NCBI GenBank assembly: GCA_001936135.1 | Contig: CP012816.1 | Coordinates: 871,501 to 935,500, forward strand | Direction of reading: 5' to 3' | Length of the DNA stretch: 64,000 bases | Origin: Saccharomycopsis fibuligera x Saccharomycopsis cf. fibuligera | Lineage: Eukaryota > Ascomycota > Saccharomycetes > Ascoideales > Saccharomycopsidaceae | Shown here: piece after piece, positions 19,645 to 29,500 of the stretch | How the letters are laid out: the number at the start of each line of letters is the position of its first letter | How positions within the stretch are numbered: position 1 is the first letter of the stretch | Program-made: the position numbers and the translations under genes | The notes under the pieces: model-generated | Told to the model about the DNA's origin: nothing | Seen by the model: only the letters and a program-made list of their open reading frames with translations | The model's database searches: none

Positions 19645-19984
19645 GCAGCTGTCTTACTAATCTGTGCTACTATTTGATAAACTCTTAAAAATTTATGTTA
19701 ATGTTCGAATAAATACTGTGTATGTTTTCTATTGTATTGACAAGAATTGTTATGCTCATTTTTGTAGTAACTGTATGTTTATACCTATTTTGAGAACTAT
19801 GTGAATGGTACAGTAGGCAAAATACACGTGCCGGTAGCGGTTAATTACACGGCAATGCGATGAGCACAACACCCGCTATCAGCTTATATATAACCACTAA
19901 CCATTCCCGTTTCTTGTCCCTCTTCTTGGTTCTCCCTCATTGACGCACAGCATCGCTTCTCTCTTTTTTGCTTTGCTTACAACC
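19645..19984. promoter_or_regulatory. Promoter of the metallophosphoesterase gene
   Basis: Contains CACGTG at 19825-19830, an ACACCCGC motif near 19869 and a TATATATAA box at 19885-19893, about 95 bp before the ATG. No gene. Confidence 0.6.
19825..19830. promoter_or_regulatory. CACGTG E-box
   Basis: A Pho4/Cbf1-type hexamer 155 bp upstream of a secreted phosphoesterase. Phosphate control is a reasonable inference, but Cbf1 is equally possible. Confidence 0.4.
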
Positions 19985-21940
19985 ATGGTACTGGTTGTTT
20001 CTGTTCTACTTCTTTCGCTCTTTTCAGCCACTTTTGGTCATGGTTTTAACTCGTTTTTGGAAAACCTAGAAGAACTCGACCAGCTCTCTCAACAGCTTAG
20101 TCTCCAAAAACAACAACAATCGAACCAGCAAAACTTTGACGTTGCTCAGCAGCCGACTGCACATAATCCAAAGACTAATGTCAAACTCAGGCCATTACAG
20201 TGGGGCAGAATTAATTTCTTGCACACCACTGACACCCACGCTTGGTATGCTGGTCATTTGAACCAAAAGAATTATGGCGCTGATTGGGGTGATTATATCT
20301 CATTTATCAAACACCTTCGTGATTATGCGGATTCCATTGGTGTAGATTTGATCGTGCTAGACTCAGGTGACAAACATGATGGTAACGGGTTGAGCGACGC
20401 TAGTGAGGTTAATGGCGAAGTTTCCACTCGGTTTTTCATTGAACTGGATTTTGATTTGTTGACTATCGGCAATCATGAATTATACCTTGCTAGTAGTTCT
20501 CAACAAGAGTACGAGTTTGTGGTTAATAAATTCAAGGATAAATATATTGCTGCCAATGTTCAATATTTGGTGAATGACAATTGGGTGGATTTTGGCACCA
20601 AGTATAAAATATTCCAAACTAAAAACCAAAACTTGACAGTGTTAGCATTAGGATTTTTGTTCAATTTCAAAAGGTTCAATGCAATGACTAAAGTAACAAG
20701 TGTTGAACAAACGATCCAACAGCCATGGTTTCATGAAGTGTTGCAGAAAAACATTGGCAAAATTGATTTGATTGTTGTGGTGGGCCATTTACCAGTGCAA
20801 ATAGTTGATGAATTCCCTGAAATCGTTGCTATTTATAAAGCTATCAGACAGTATTATCCAAATATTGCCATTCAATTCTTTGGCGGTCATAGTCATATTA
20901 GAGATTATAGTAAATTGGATTATCGATCCGTTGCATTGCAAAGTGGCAGATACTGCGAAACCGTGGGATTTTTAGGGGTTTCGTTTCCAGATGATTATCA
21001 AGAAAGTTCGCAAAATGGTCTTGTTGATTTCAACCGTCGCTACATTGATTTTAACTTGTATTCATTCCATACGCATAGCAATAAGACCTATGACACTTTC
21101 CCTACAAAGAAAGGTAAAATCATTACCAAGAATTTGGATATACAAAGACAGCTACTCAACATTACTGAAATTTACGGTTATGTTCCTCAGAATTACTTAA
21201 TTATTGATAATTCGTACCCATCGACGTCAAACTTGTATACGTTTTTAGAAGACAACATTTTACCTCGTTTAGTCAGTGACAATAAGGAAAAACGTGAGAA
21301 AAAAAACTCTAGAGTGGTGCTTATTAATTCAGGATCCATTAGATATGATTTGTATAAAGGACCATTTACCAAAGATACAATGTACATTGTATCACCATTT
21401 CAAAACAAATGGCTTTATTTGCCCAAACTTCCATTATGGAGAATCAAAAAGGTAATTGATATTTTGAATGGATTAGATTACATCTTTGCAGCAGATAATG
21501 ATGTCCTGCCAAATAAATTGAAGCCAAATAATCACGTCAACGTTAAGTTGCTTGCCCCACTACAAAAACTAGCATACAACTCTAAAACTATTACAAGACC
21601 GTCACTTTCTGATATCACAGAAAGTGAAAATCTTGCGAAAGGTTACGTAACTTGCGATGATGATGGCTGCGATGGCGATGATACCCCACATATCCCATAT
21701 AGTCCTGAATCAGTTGACAACTCACCAAACATTGTTAAATCATTGGAAGTTGTGGATCATAATACTGAAGAAGTGGACTTTGTCTTTTACGACTTCTTAC
21801 AACCTTACATTGTCTGGGCGTTGGATCAGACTTTTGATGAAAGTGAAAAGAAAGAGAGTAAGTATGAGTTCAAGCATTATGGAGGAAAAACTGTTGGTGA
21901 ATTGCTTAAGGATTTTGTGATTGAAAACTGGAGTGTCTAA
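19985..21940 (+). CDS. Secreted or vacuolar calcineurin-like metallophosphoesterase, 5'-nucleotidase type (YHR202W-like)
   Basis: The ATG at 19985 gives 651 aa that begin with a signal peptide (VLVVSVLLLSLFSATFGHG); an upstream in-frame TTG was rejected. The metal-binding motifs of the family are present: LHTTDTHAW, VLDSGDKHDG, TIGNHEL, VVVGHLP and GGHSHIRD. A 5'-nucleotidase C-terminal-like domain follows, with VLINSGSIRYDLYKGPFT and FVFYDFLQPY. The closest match I recall is S. cerevisiae YHR202W, a vacuolar protein of unknown substrate. An acidic DDDGCDGDDTP insert occurs near residue 560. The substrate cannot be read from sequence; nucleotides or nucleotide sugars are likely. Confidence 0.88.
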   Translation: MVLVVSVLLLSLFSATFGHGFNSFLENLEELDQLSQQLSLQKQQQSNQQNFDVAQQPTAHNPKTNVKLRPLQWGRINFLHTTDTHAWYAGHLNQKNYGADWGDYISFIKHLRDYADSIGVDLIVLDSGDKHDGNGLSDASEVNGEVSTRFFIELDFDLLTIGNHELYLASSSQQEYEFVVNKFKDKYIAANVQYLVNDNWVDFGTKYKIFQTKNQNLTVLALGFLFNFKRFNAMTKVTSVEQTIQQPWFHEVLQKNIGKIDLIVVVGHLPVQIVDEFPEIVAIYKAIRQYYPNIAIQFFGGHSHIRDYSKLDYRSVALQSGRYCETVGFLGVSFPDDYQESSQNGLVDFNRRYIDFNLYSFHTHSNKTYDTFPTKKGKIITKNLDIQRQLLNITEIYGYVPQNYLIIDNSYPSTSNLYTFLEDNILPRLVSDNKEKREKKNSRVVLINSGSIRYDLYKGPFTKDTMYIVSPFQNKWLYLPKLPLWRIKKVIDILNGLDYIFAADNDVLPNKLKPNNHVNVKLLAPLQKLAYNSKTITRPSLSDITESENLAKGYVTCDDDGCDGDDTPHIPYSPESVDNSPNIVKSLEVVDHNTEEVDFVFYDFLQPYIVWALDQTFDESEKKESKYEFKHYGGKTVGELLKDFVIENWSV

Positions 21941-21990
21941 ACTCATTTTATAAAGCTTTCGCTATCGTATTCTTTTATTCTCTGATTTTT

Positions 21991-21992
<2 letters not shown>

Positions 21993-22029
<37 letters not shown>
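21993..22029. repeat. T37 homopolymer
   Basis: An uninterrupted run of 37 T, about 50 bp after the phosphoesterase stop codon. Confidence 0.9.
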
Positions 22030-22033
<4 letters not shown>

Positions 22034-22092
22034 AAAAATTTTGCTATTGAATACAAATATACAACTTTTGCGCTTTTACTTCGTATAGCTAT

Positions 22093-22518
22093 TCAGTAGC
22101 TTCCATAAATTTGGCACCAGATATATATTCTCACTCCTAATAACTCCTCTAAAAAATATTTAATCTCTTCCATAGAATAAACGACGCGCGCGTAGTAAAA
22201 AAGGGCTCTTCCTGCCACGTTCAATGTTTTAAACTGTTTTTCTTCCATTTGAAACCAAAATATTCGGACAGGCATACACACAATACACACTGGCCAATTC
22301 CCAGGCTTAGCTACTGGTTGAAACATAGTTTTGCAACTTGTGGATGTCGTGTCCGTTGACCATTGTTTTCCGTTTGCTAAATTAATTAAATTGTAATTGT
22401 TTCCACGGTTCATCAATTCTTTCAATTTTATTTTTTTCTCTAAATCAATCTGATTATTCAACAAAGTCATAACTGTTCCTAGTGTAACCCCAATCATATT
22501 GAGAAATTGAAAGCACAT
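22093..22518 (-). CDS. Doubtful small hypothetical protein, 141 aa
   Basis: An ORF from ATG 22518 (or ATG 22497) to a TGA at 22093. Codon choice looks ordinary and the N-terminus has a hydrophobic stretch (LNMIGVTLGTVMTLL), followed by a basic segment; the C-terminal part is aromatic and cysteine-containing (NWPVCIVCMPVRIFWF). I recognise no family. Against it: the start lies 8 bp from the divergent PMT4 start, so the ORF would occupy the PMT4 promoter. It may be chance. Confidence 0.3.
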   Translation of the reverse strand: MCFQFLNMIGVTLGTVMTLLNNQIDLEKKIKLKELMNRGNNYNLINLANGKQWSTDTTSTSCKTMFQPVAKPGNWPVCIVCMPVRIFWFQMEEKQFKTLNVAGRALFYYARVVYSMEEIKYFLEELLGVRIYIWCQIYGSY

Positions 22519-22525
22519 ATCCAAG

Positions 22526-24862
22526 ATGGCCTCTAGCGGAACATTGAAGAAAAGGCTGGGCAAAAACAGCAGTAAGGCTAACTTAAAAGCTGCTTCAGCT
22601 GCGTCTACACAGCCAGTTGAAAAGAAAATTCATCTGACCCCCAAAGCAGCTTCCCTCAATTATCCAACCAAACTTCCAGAACCAGAATACAAGTACAAAC
22701 TTGCCTTGTACTTTATCACCGCAGTTGCCTTCATTTCGCGTTTTTACTCCATCAACTATCCTAATGAAGTTGTGTTTGATGAAGTCCATTTTGGTAAATT
22801 CGCTTCTTATTATTTACAAAGAACCTACTTCTTCGATTTGCATCCGCCATTTGCCAAGTTGCTTATTGCTTTCGTTGGCTGGATAATTGGATATGATGGG
22901 AAATTCAAATTTGACAACATTGGCGATAATTATATTGATAATAATGTGCCTTATATTGCTTATAGATCTCTTAGTGCTATTCAAGGGTCAATTACTGTGC
23001 CAATTATCTTTTTAACTTTAAAAGAGTCCAATTATAGAGTGATTTCATGTCTTTTTGCTGCAATTTTGGTGCTTTTTGATAATGCACATGTTGCTGAAAC
23101 TAGATTGATCTTATTAGATGCTACGTTGAATCTTACTGTTGCCTTATCAATCTATTCATATGTGAAGTTCTCTAAGGAACGTAAAAATCCGTTTAGTTTT
23201 GGATGGTGGAAATGGCTCGTGTTGACTGGAGCGTCCTTATCTTTGGTAATTTCTACTAAATATGTTGGGGTCTTCACATTCTTCATGATTGGTCTTGCGG
23301 TGTTAATTGATCTATGGGACATTTTGGATGTCAAAAAGGGAAATACTTTGGAATACTTCGGTAAACATTTTTTGGCTAGACTTGTTACTTTAGTTATTTT
23401 CCCATTCATTTTGTATTTGGGATGGTTTTGGATTCATTTTGCCGTATTAACCAAGTCTGGTCCTGGGGATCCATTCATGTCACCAGAATTCCAAGAAACT
23501 CTTGCTGACTCACCATTAGCCAGAGAATCTAAACAAATCAACTATTACGATTCTTTAACTTTGAAACATAAGGACACTGAGGCATTTTTACATTCACATA
23601 ATGCTCAATATCCATTGAGATATGAAGATGGAAGAATCTCCTCTCAAGGTCAACAAGTCACTGCATTCAATGGGGAAGAATTTGATGATAACAACTATTG
23701 GCAAATTTTGCCAGCCAAGGATTTCAAAGAAGAATTTACAACTGGTCAACCGGTTAAATTAGGTGATACTATTAGATTGTACCACCCAGCTACTAAATCT
23801 TTCCTTTTGACTCATGATGTTGCTTCACCATATTATCCAACCAATGAAGAATTCACCACAGTTGACCAAGAACAAGCATTTGGTGAAAAGTACAACTTTA
23901 CGCTTTTCAAGCTTGAATCGTTCGACAAGAAACATGGTGATTTGAAAACCAAAGGATCAATTTTTAAAGTCTTGCATGTGCCAACCGTGGTAGCCATGTG
24001 GACTCACAATGACAAATTATTACCGGATTGGGGGTTTAATCAGCAAGAAGTCAATGGTAACAAAAAATTAGGTGAAGGATCCAATTTATGGTTTTTTAAT
24101 AGTATTGTTGGCTTAAGTCAAGATGATCCAAGAGCTCATTATGTGCCTAAACAAATCAAACATATTTCGTTTTTGAAAAAATGGTACGAATTGCAAAGAT
24201 TAATGTTTTATCATAACAATAAATTATCAGCTGATCATCCATTTGCGTCAAGTCCTGAAAGTTGGCCATTTTCGTTGAGTGGGGTTTCATTCTGGACTAA
24301 AGATGCTACCAAGCAACAGATCTATTTTATTGGAAACATTTGTGGCTTCTGGATTCAAGTTTCATTCATTGCCATTTATATTGGACTAGTGATTGCTGAC
24401 CAATTGACAAGAAGAAGAGAATATTTTACTTTGAGTGATTTATCAAGAAATAGGTTATACAACAGTTTGGGATTTTTCTTTATTGGATGGTGTGCTCATT
24501 ATTTTCCATTCTTCTTGATGAACCGTCAAAAATTCTTACATCATTATTTGCCTGCTCATTTGATTGCTTCTGAATTTGCCGGAGCAGCGTTAGAATTTGT
24601 GTTTAGTGATAATCGCGGTGAAGCATTACTCACTGATGAAGAAATTGAAGAAGCCAAGAGGGAGAAACTGCAAAATACCAAGAAATCTAAAATTATTGAG
24701 GTCAATAAGGCTACTTTTGCCATTGCTTTTGTTGTGTTAAGTGCGATAATTGTCTGGTGTTTTGTGTTCTTTGCTCCATTAACTTATGGTAATACAGGAT
24801 TAACCGTTGCTCAAGTTTTGAATAGAAAATGGCTTAACATGACTTTGCATTTTGCCAAATGA
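22526..24862 (+). CDS. PMT4: Protein O-mannosyltransferase, Pmt4 type
   Basis: Transfers mannose from dolichol-phosphate-mannose to Ser/Thr of secretory proteins in the ER membrane; Pmt4 forms homodimers and prefers membrane-anchored substrates. The 778 aa compare with 762 in S. cerevisiae. Pmt4-specific wording is clear: YPNEVVFDEVHFGKFASYY (with the catalytic DE), DLHPPFAKLLIAFVGW, HVAETRLILLDATLN, SGPGDPFMSPEFQETL. MIR repeats occupy about residues 325-530 (QYPLRYEDGRISSQGQQV). The C-terminal membrane half has GVSFWTKDATKQQIYFIGN and RQKFLHHYLPAHLI. The rare CTG codons lie in the N-terminal tail and in a loop near residue 713. Confidence 0.95.
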   Translation: MASSGTLKKRLGKNSSKANLKAASAASTQPVEKKIHLTPKAASLNYPTKLPEPEYKYKLALYFITAVAFISRFYSINYPNEVVFDEVHFGKFASYYLQRTYFFDLHPPFAKLLIAFVGWIIGYDGKFKFDNIGDNYIDNNVPYIAYRSLSAIQGSITVPIIFLTLKESNYRVISCLFAAILVLFDNAHVAETRLILLDATLNLTVALSIYSYVKFSKERKNPFSFGWWKWLVLTGASLSLVISTKYVGVFTFFMIGLAVLIDLWDILDVKKGNTLEYFGKHFLARLVTLVIFPFILYLGWFWIHFAVLTKSGPGDPFMSPEFQETLADSPLARESKQINYYDSLTLKHKDTEAFLHSHNAQYPLRYEDGRISSQGQQVTAFNGEEFDDNNYWQILPAKDFKEEFTTGQPVKLGDTIRLYHPATKSFLLTHDVASPYYPTNEEFTTVDQEQAFGEKYNFTLFKLESFDKKHGDLKTKGSIFKVLHVPTVVAMWTHNDKLLPDWGFNQQEVNGNKKLGEGSNLWFFNSIVGLSQDDPRAHYVPKQIKHISFLKKWYELQRLMFYHNNKLSADHPFASSPESWPFSLSGVSFWTKDATKQQIYFIGNICGFWIQVSFIAIYIGLVIADQLTRRREYFTLSDLSRNRLYNSLGFFFIGWCAHYFPFFLMNRQKFLHHYLPAHLIASEFAGAALEFVFSDNRGEALLTDEEIEEAKREKLQNTKKSKIIEVNKATFAIAFVVLSAIIVWCFVFFAPLTYGNTGLTVAQVLNRKWLNMTLHFAK

Positions 24863-24965
24863 ATGGCCACTACAGAAGCTGTTTATATACTCAAAAAGAT
24901 GTATAATATATGACGAAAATTTATTATGAAAAAGCAAGTTAAAAGAGAGAAAATTACAATACTCT

Positions 24966-26018
24966 TCACATTGTAGGATACTGAAGCACTCTATGGATTC
25001 TTTGATTAATTTCAATAAAGTCCGGTTCGTTGCTTGGAGTAATTATGCCATGTCTAATCAAAAAATCAATAACTACCACTGCACAATTTGGTTTAAAATC
25101 ACCTTTTTGCAAAGCAGAAATGGTTTCCTTCACCGTCATTAAAGTAAACCCGAACACTTCGTCATCATTAATTTGTGGGCCGACAACTTTACCATCATCA
25201 TTAGTTTCACCAAATTGCAAATCATAAATGAACTCACATTCAGGCTGGATAAAATGTTGTTCATCATGACTGACATCATACTCAAAATTTTGGTTTGGTT
25301 TCTCTGGAGAAAACAAATACGTAATTACCCCCACGGATTGCACGTTCTTATCAACGTAACTCTTGTCTAGCCCAGCTTCTTCTTTGGATTCCTTCACTAC
25401 CGTGTCGTAAATAGAGTAAGGATAAGCAATTCCGCCAGCGATAGTGTTATCCAATTTTCCCGGGAACGTTGGCTTAGTGAGTGACCTTTTAGCAATCCAA
25501 AGTTTGAGTTGGTGATCTTGGGAAAGTTGAGGTGGAATATAGCCGTTGATGTGAACACCGTACATGGCGATACCGAGAGCTGGAGCTAAGCTTCTTTCAA
25601 CGAGAAAGTAGGGAATTCTTGCAGGATAATAACAAACAAATTTCTCATTACGCCAACCTTTGATAAGATAGGTGCCTAAATCACAGCCATTGATTGTGCT
25701 GTTTTTGGTGGTAGATTTGAGATATTCAGCGATTTGATCAAGAGCATGATTACGTTTTTCAAAAGTGTTGAGATCTGGTTTGAGTTGAACGAACCTAGCC
25801 GCTTGATCAAAGCTGAGATACTTGTGAAGAAACTGCTTGTGATGCTGCAAAAGAGTGTGGTAAACAGATGGGATAATACGGCCAATTTCTTGACGGCCGT
25901 CGTGGGAGAGGAGCTGGTAAGTGGTCTTTTGGGCGTTCTCGTACTCAGCAGCATCGCGTGGGTAAGGAAGAACGTCGACTTGGTTGACCAAGTTAAGGTA
26001 GGAGTATTTATTAGTCAT
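24966..26018 (-). CDS. Nudix hydrolase with DUF4743 N-terminal domain (YJR142W-like)
   Basis: The ATG at 26018 gives 350 aa; an upstream in-frame TTG at 26084 was not used. The family comprises S. cerevisiae YJR142W and the C-terminal half of S. pombe Tnr3. It is reported to act on oxidised thiamine diphosphate, so a damage-control role is possible. The DUF4743 part (about 10-150) contains YLIKGWRNEKFVCYYP. The Nudix box reads GGIAYPYSIYDTVVKESKEE followed by AGL; the usual first glutamate after the glycine is replaced, as is common in this subfamily. GVHINGY and LWIAKRSLTKPTFPGKLDN precede it, as in homologues. Its 3' end is 103 bp from that of PMT4 (convergent). Confidence 0.85.
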   Translation of the reverse strand: MTNKYSYLNLVNQVDVLPYPRDAAEYENAQKTTYQLLSHDGRQEIGRIIPSVYHTLLQHHKQFLHKYLSFDQAARFVQLKPDLNTFEKRNHALDQIAEYLKSTTKNSTINGCDLGTYLIKGWRNEKFVCYYPARIPYFLVERSLAPALGIAMYGVHINGYIPPQLSQDHQLKLWIAKRSLTKPTFPGKLDNTIAGGIAYPYSIYDTVVKESKEEAGLDKSYVDKNVQSVGVITYLFSPEKPNQNFEYDVSHDEQHFIQPECEFIYDLQFGETNDDGKVVGPQINDDEVFGFTLMTVKETISALQKGDFKPNCAVVVIDFLIRHGIITPSNEPDFIEINQRIHRVLQYPTM

Positions 26019-26589
26019 TGCTAGGGGTTGTGGCTGCTGTTGGTGCTTGACAATCGTTGAAGAAAGAGTTACTGTCTTGGCCAATTGGCACCGTTTGATG
26101 TTGTGATTCGCTCAAGTGTCACTTGGTGATATTATGTAATGTGCTACAGCTATATTAGGTAATAGCAGCGGTCCCATACTGTTTTGATGGTATTTTGGGA
26201 ACTGCCAATGACCAATGCATTTCCTTTGCTAGTTATTATTGTTATATATTGGATAGTTTCTCGCCCTGTAAATACTCGTTTAGTGTAGTGGACGCTGGTA
26301 GAGCAGTGTGCGGTTGGTTGTGTTTATAGTGGTAGTATTGAGGCAGTCAGGTGAGAAAACCACTAAATTAAAAATTCAAATCACCAACCAAGCGCCGTCC
26401 GGGGAGCTGTCATGGCAAGATACTATGGCTTAAGATAGTAATATATTGGAGAAAAGTATTAACACTACTCACTTTCATAGCTTATTCTTTTGCCAGCTAA
26501 CTGACCCTAACGGCACTTTATCAAAGACACACAGTGATTTCCAGAGCTCGGCGGCGCCAGTACCATCAATCATCAATCACTAATCCATA
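26019..26589. promoter_or_regulatory. Nudix-TSC1 divergent promoter
   Basis: 571 bp between ATG codons. No classical operator was identified; an in-frame extension of the Nudix ORF covers its left edge. Confidence 0.5.
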
Positions 26590-29500
26590 ATGGCGGGGCA
26601 AACTTCTCGTAAGGCTCTCTTGAAAGCCATCGACTTGGCTTTCAGCTCAGCTCTGCCCAACGCCTTATCCTTGCCTCTTCCTGAACCTCTTCTTGCCCAG
26701 ATAGAACAATTTCAAAAGGAAAATAACAATGACGAAGCCATCAAGCAGCTAATCGATCTCGACTTCAGCCATGACTTATACCAAATATGCTCCCAAGCGG
26801 CCGCCACCAACAAGAAAAACCAAGTGGTCTTCATCCACATCTTGGCCTTACTTAGTCCATATATTTTACACTACAAGTCTTTGCTCTACTGGGTCAATCA
26901 ATGTTTAACTAATGCCCTCAATTCTCCCGGCATTCCAAATGACTTGGTGCTTGCTTCAAGACACTTTTTGAAATCCGTATTGACCAATAGCCATTTGTCC
27001 TTCGCTAACACAGTGCCCAAGTCCTACGAAAAGCTCGCCAATATCAGATTGCGAAACTCTTGCTACTTGTTCAGGATATTGCTCAACATATATTTTAACA
27101 ATGACTTGAATTTCTACAAGCACAACCATGTGGTATCTATTCGAGTTACTAACGATTTGACGTTGTCTACAAAACTTGTAACCATTGATCCGCGAGCCAC
27201 AGAACAGCAACAGCAACAAGACAAGCAAAGTCAGAGAGATCAAACAGAGCATGAAAATGTTAAACAATTAGAATCACACGAAGCTAAAAGATTTATTAAC
27301 TTAAACATTAGAGCACTCTTACAGGAATTCATGATATATGATGCCAAATTAGGGTTTGAAATATTTGACGACTACATCAAAGATCCAGAAATACGGTTAG
27401 ATGTCTTGAGTTTGATCATGAATCTTCTTTGTCAGCAGGCAAATATATTAAATATTGAAATATTAAAAAGCGATTTAAACTCAGATTTGAAGGTTAAGGA
27501 GAAATCTTTTTTCCACACTTTGGTTGAAGCAACGTCTGAGGCTGAACAGCGCAATAGGCTGGACATTAGTTCGGAAGATTTAAAAAATAAAATCATAAAT
27601 ATCCACGACAGAATCCGAGGATCCATGAATTTTAACATCAACATTAATGAAATTATTCATAGCAATTTGTTTCGCTCAATTTGCAATTGTCTTCTTTATG
27701 ACAATGATGTATTAATCATCAATTATTCCTTGTTGATTTTGGTCACCATAGTGCCCAACTTTGTCAAAAGCTTCAACAAGATAATACCATTGTTGCTAAT
27801 CATATATGCCCGCCTAATAACCTGGAATAAAAATTTGAAAGTTTTTGTTAGCTTCAAATACGATAGTTTGCAGGCTGAACTTGATGAGCGGTTTAAGCAA
27901 ATAATCAGTATATCAAATGCCACCGATTTTGATTTTATGCAACATATTACAGACGCATACTTGAAGAACAATAGTGACAGCGGCTTTTCCTCCACCAATA
28001 TAGATGCAGGTAATACTGAACATATTAATAATGAATTCGCTGGCAAAAACTCCGTGGAAGCCAGAAAGACTCCCAGCATTGCTCCTTCTCTCTTGAATAA
28101 CAGCGACTTGACAGAATGGACAGTTGTCTATAAAAATATTAATGGTGCTGCATTTGAATACAAAAGTGCTGGTAAACTCTTTACCCTTTTATATGGCTTA
28201 GTGCCAAACTGCCTCTTTGAATTCTTGAAGTCACCATTGGATTTCTGCTATAAACAGCTCGGCATTGAACTCAACGAATTTATTGAATCTGAGCACTTAT
28301 CGTTTTTCAATGATGCAGAAATCTTATTGAATTCCAAAGCAATAGCTTCAAACCATTTATTCAATCCTGATTTGCTCACTTATACCGCCAATGATGAGCT
28401 TGGAGATCATTTCTGGGAATGGGAAAAGGAATACAAGTCAAAAACCGCTACTGAAATATTATGGCACTCTCTCAAATTTGACCGTAATGTTAGTTTGGAA
28501 TTTCATTTTCCACCAGATAGTATGATTAATCAAAACATTCTTAAATTATTTTTTGATAAATCAGTTGATTTGAGGACCGCTAATTTTTCTGCTTATGAAA
28601 AGAAACTTGATAATGTCAATGAATTGTTTAGGCTTATTAACTTGTACAAAGTGGAATTATACGGTTATGATTTCAATTATCATAAAGGAGCAAATTCCAG
28701 TATCTGCACGTCTGCCTATCAAAATAGCGCACATCATAATAGTAGCAATAACAATAATGCTATTGGCTCACCTTTAACGTTAGCAAGTATGACAGGGAGT
28801 TACCTCGAATCCCCTGCATTGGGGCCTAATGATACAGTAAACTCCAATATTATCAACAGACAAGCATCTATTTTCAACAAACATTATACTTTGAATAATA
28901 ATAATAATAATAAACAGCGCAAACACAGTATTGTTTCAACTACTAGCGATTCCATTAAAGATGTAATTGAAAGCTCAGACTCCACTGATATTTTGTCTAT
29001 TTTGAATAAACAGGAGCAGTTATTTTCAAACAAGGAAAACAATAGCAGTAGTGATAAAAGACCAGATCCTGCCGCTATGCAACATCATAATCATTATCAT
29101 CATTATGACCTGCAGCAACATCCAATAAACTCAGCAGTTAACTCGCCTACCGCTATTCCTCATAGTAGTGGGGGTAGTGTCGGTTCTGTTGTTAATTCAC
29201 CGAAATTCGTGCCACTTGATGCTATTCCTCTGGTGGCATCGTGGAGTCACGGTGGTCAACATCACAGTACTATGGGTATAACACTGCCACAACCTACATC
29301 GGCAGGGGCTGGATCATCAGCGGCAGCAGCAATAACAACAGTTGGTAATAAAAACAATATCAGCACTAGCACCGGCTCAGCAAATTTACTCAAATTGCAA
29401 CAAGAAAATAAAGAACTTGGCGAAAGCTTGAAATATTACAAGCGTGAGCTTTTATTATTGGACAATGACCTCCAATTCACCAACTTGGTACGGTTGATCA

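Larger units (their letters stand above)
21941..22525. other. Phosphoesterase-PMT4 spacer
   Basis: 585 bp with a T37 tract and one candidate minus-strand ORF (22093-22518). It must also contain the PMT4 promoter. Confidence 0.5.
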
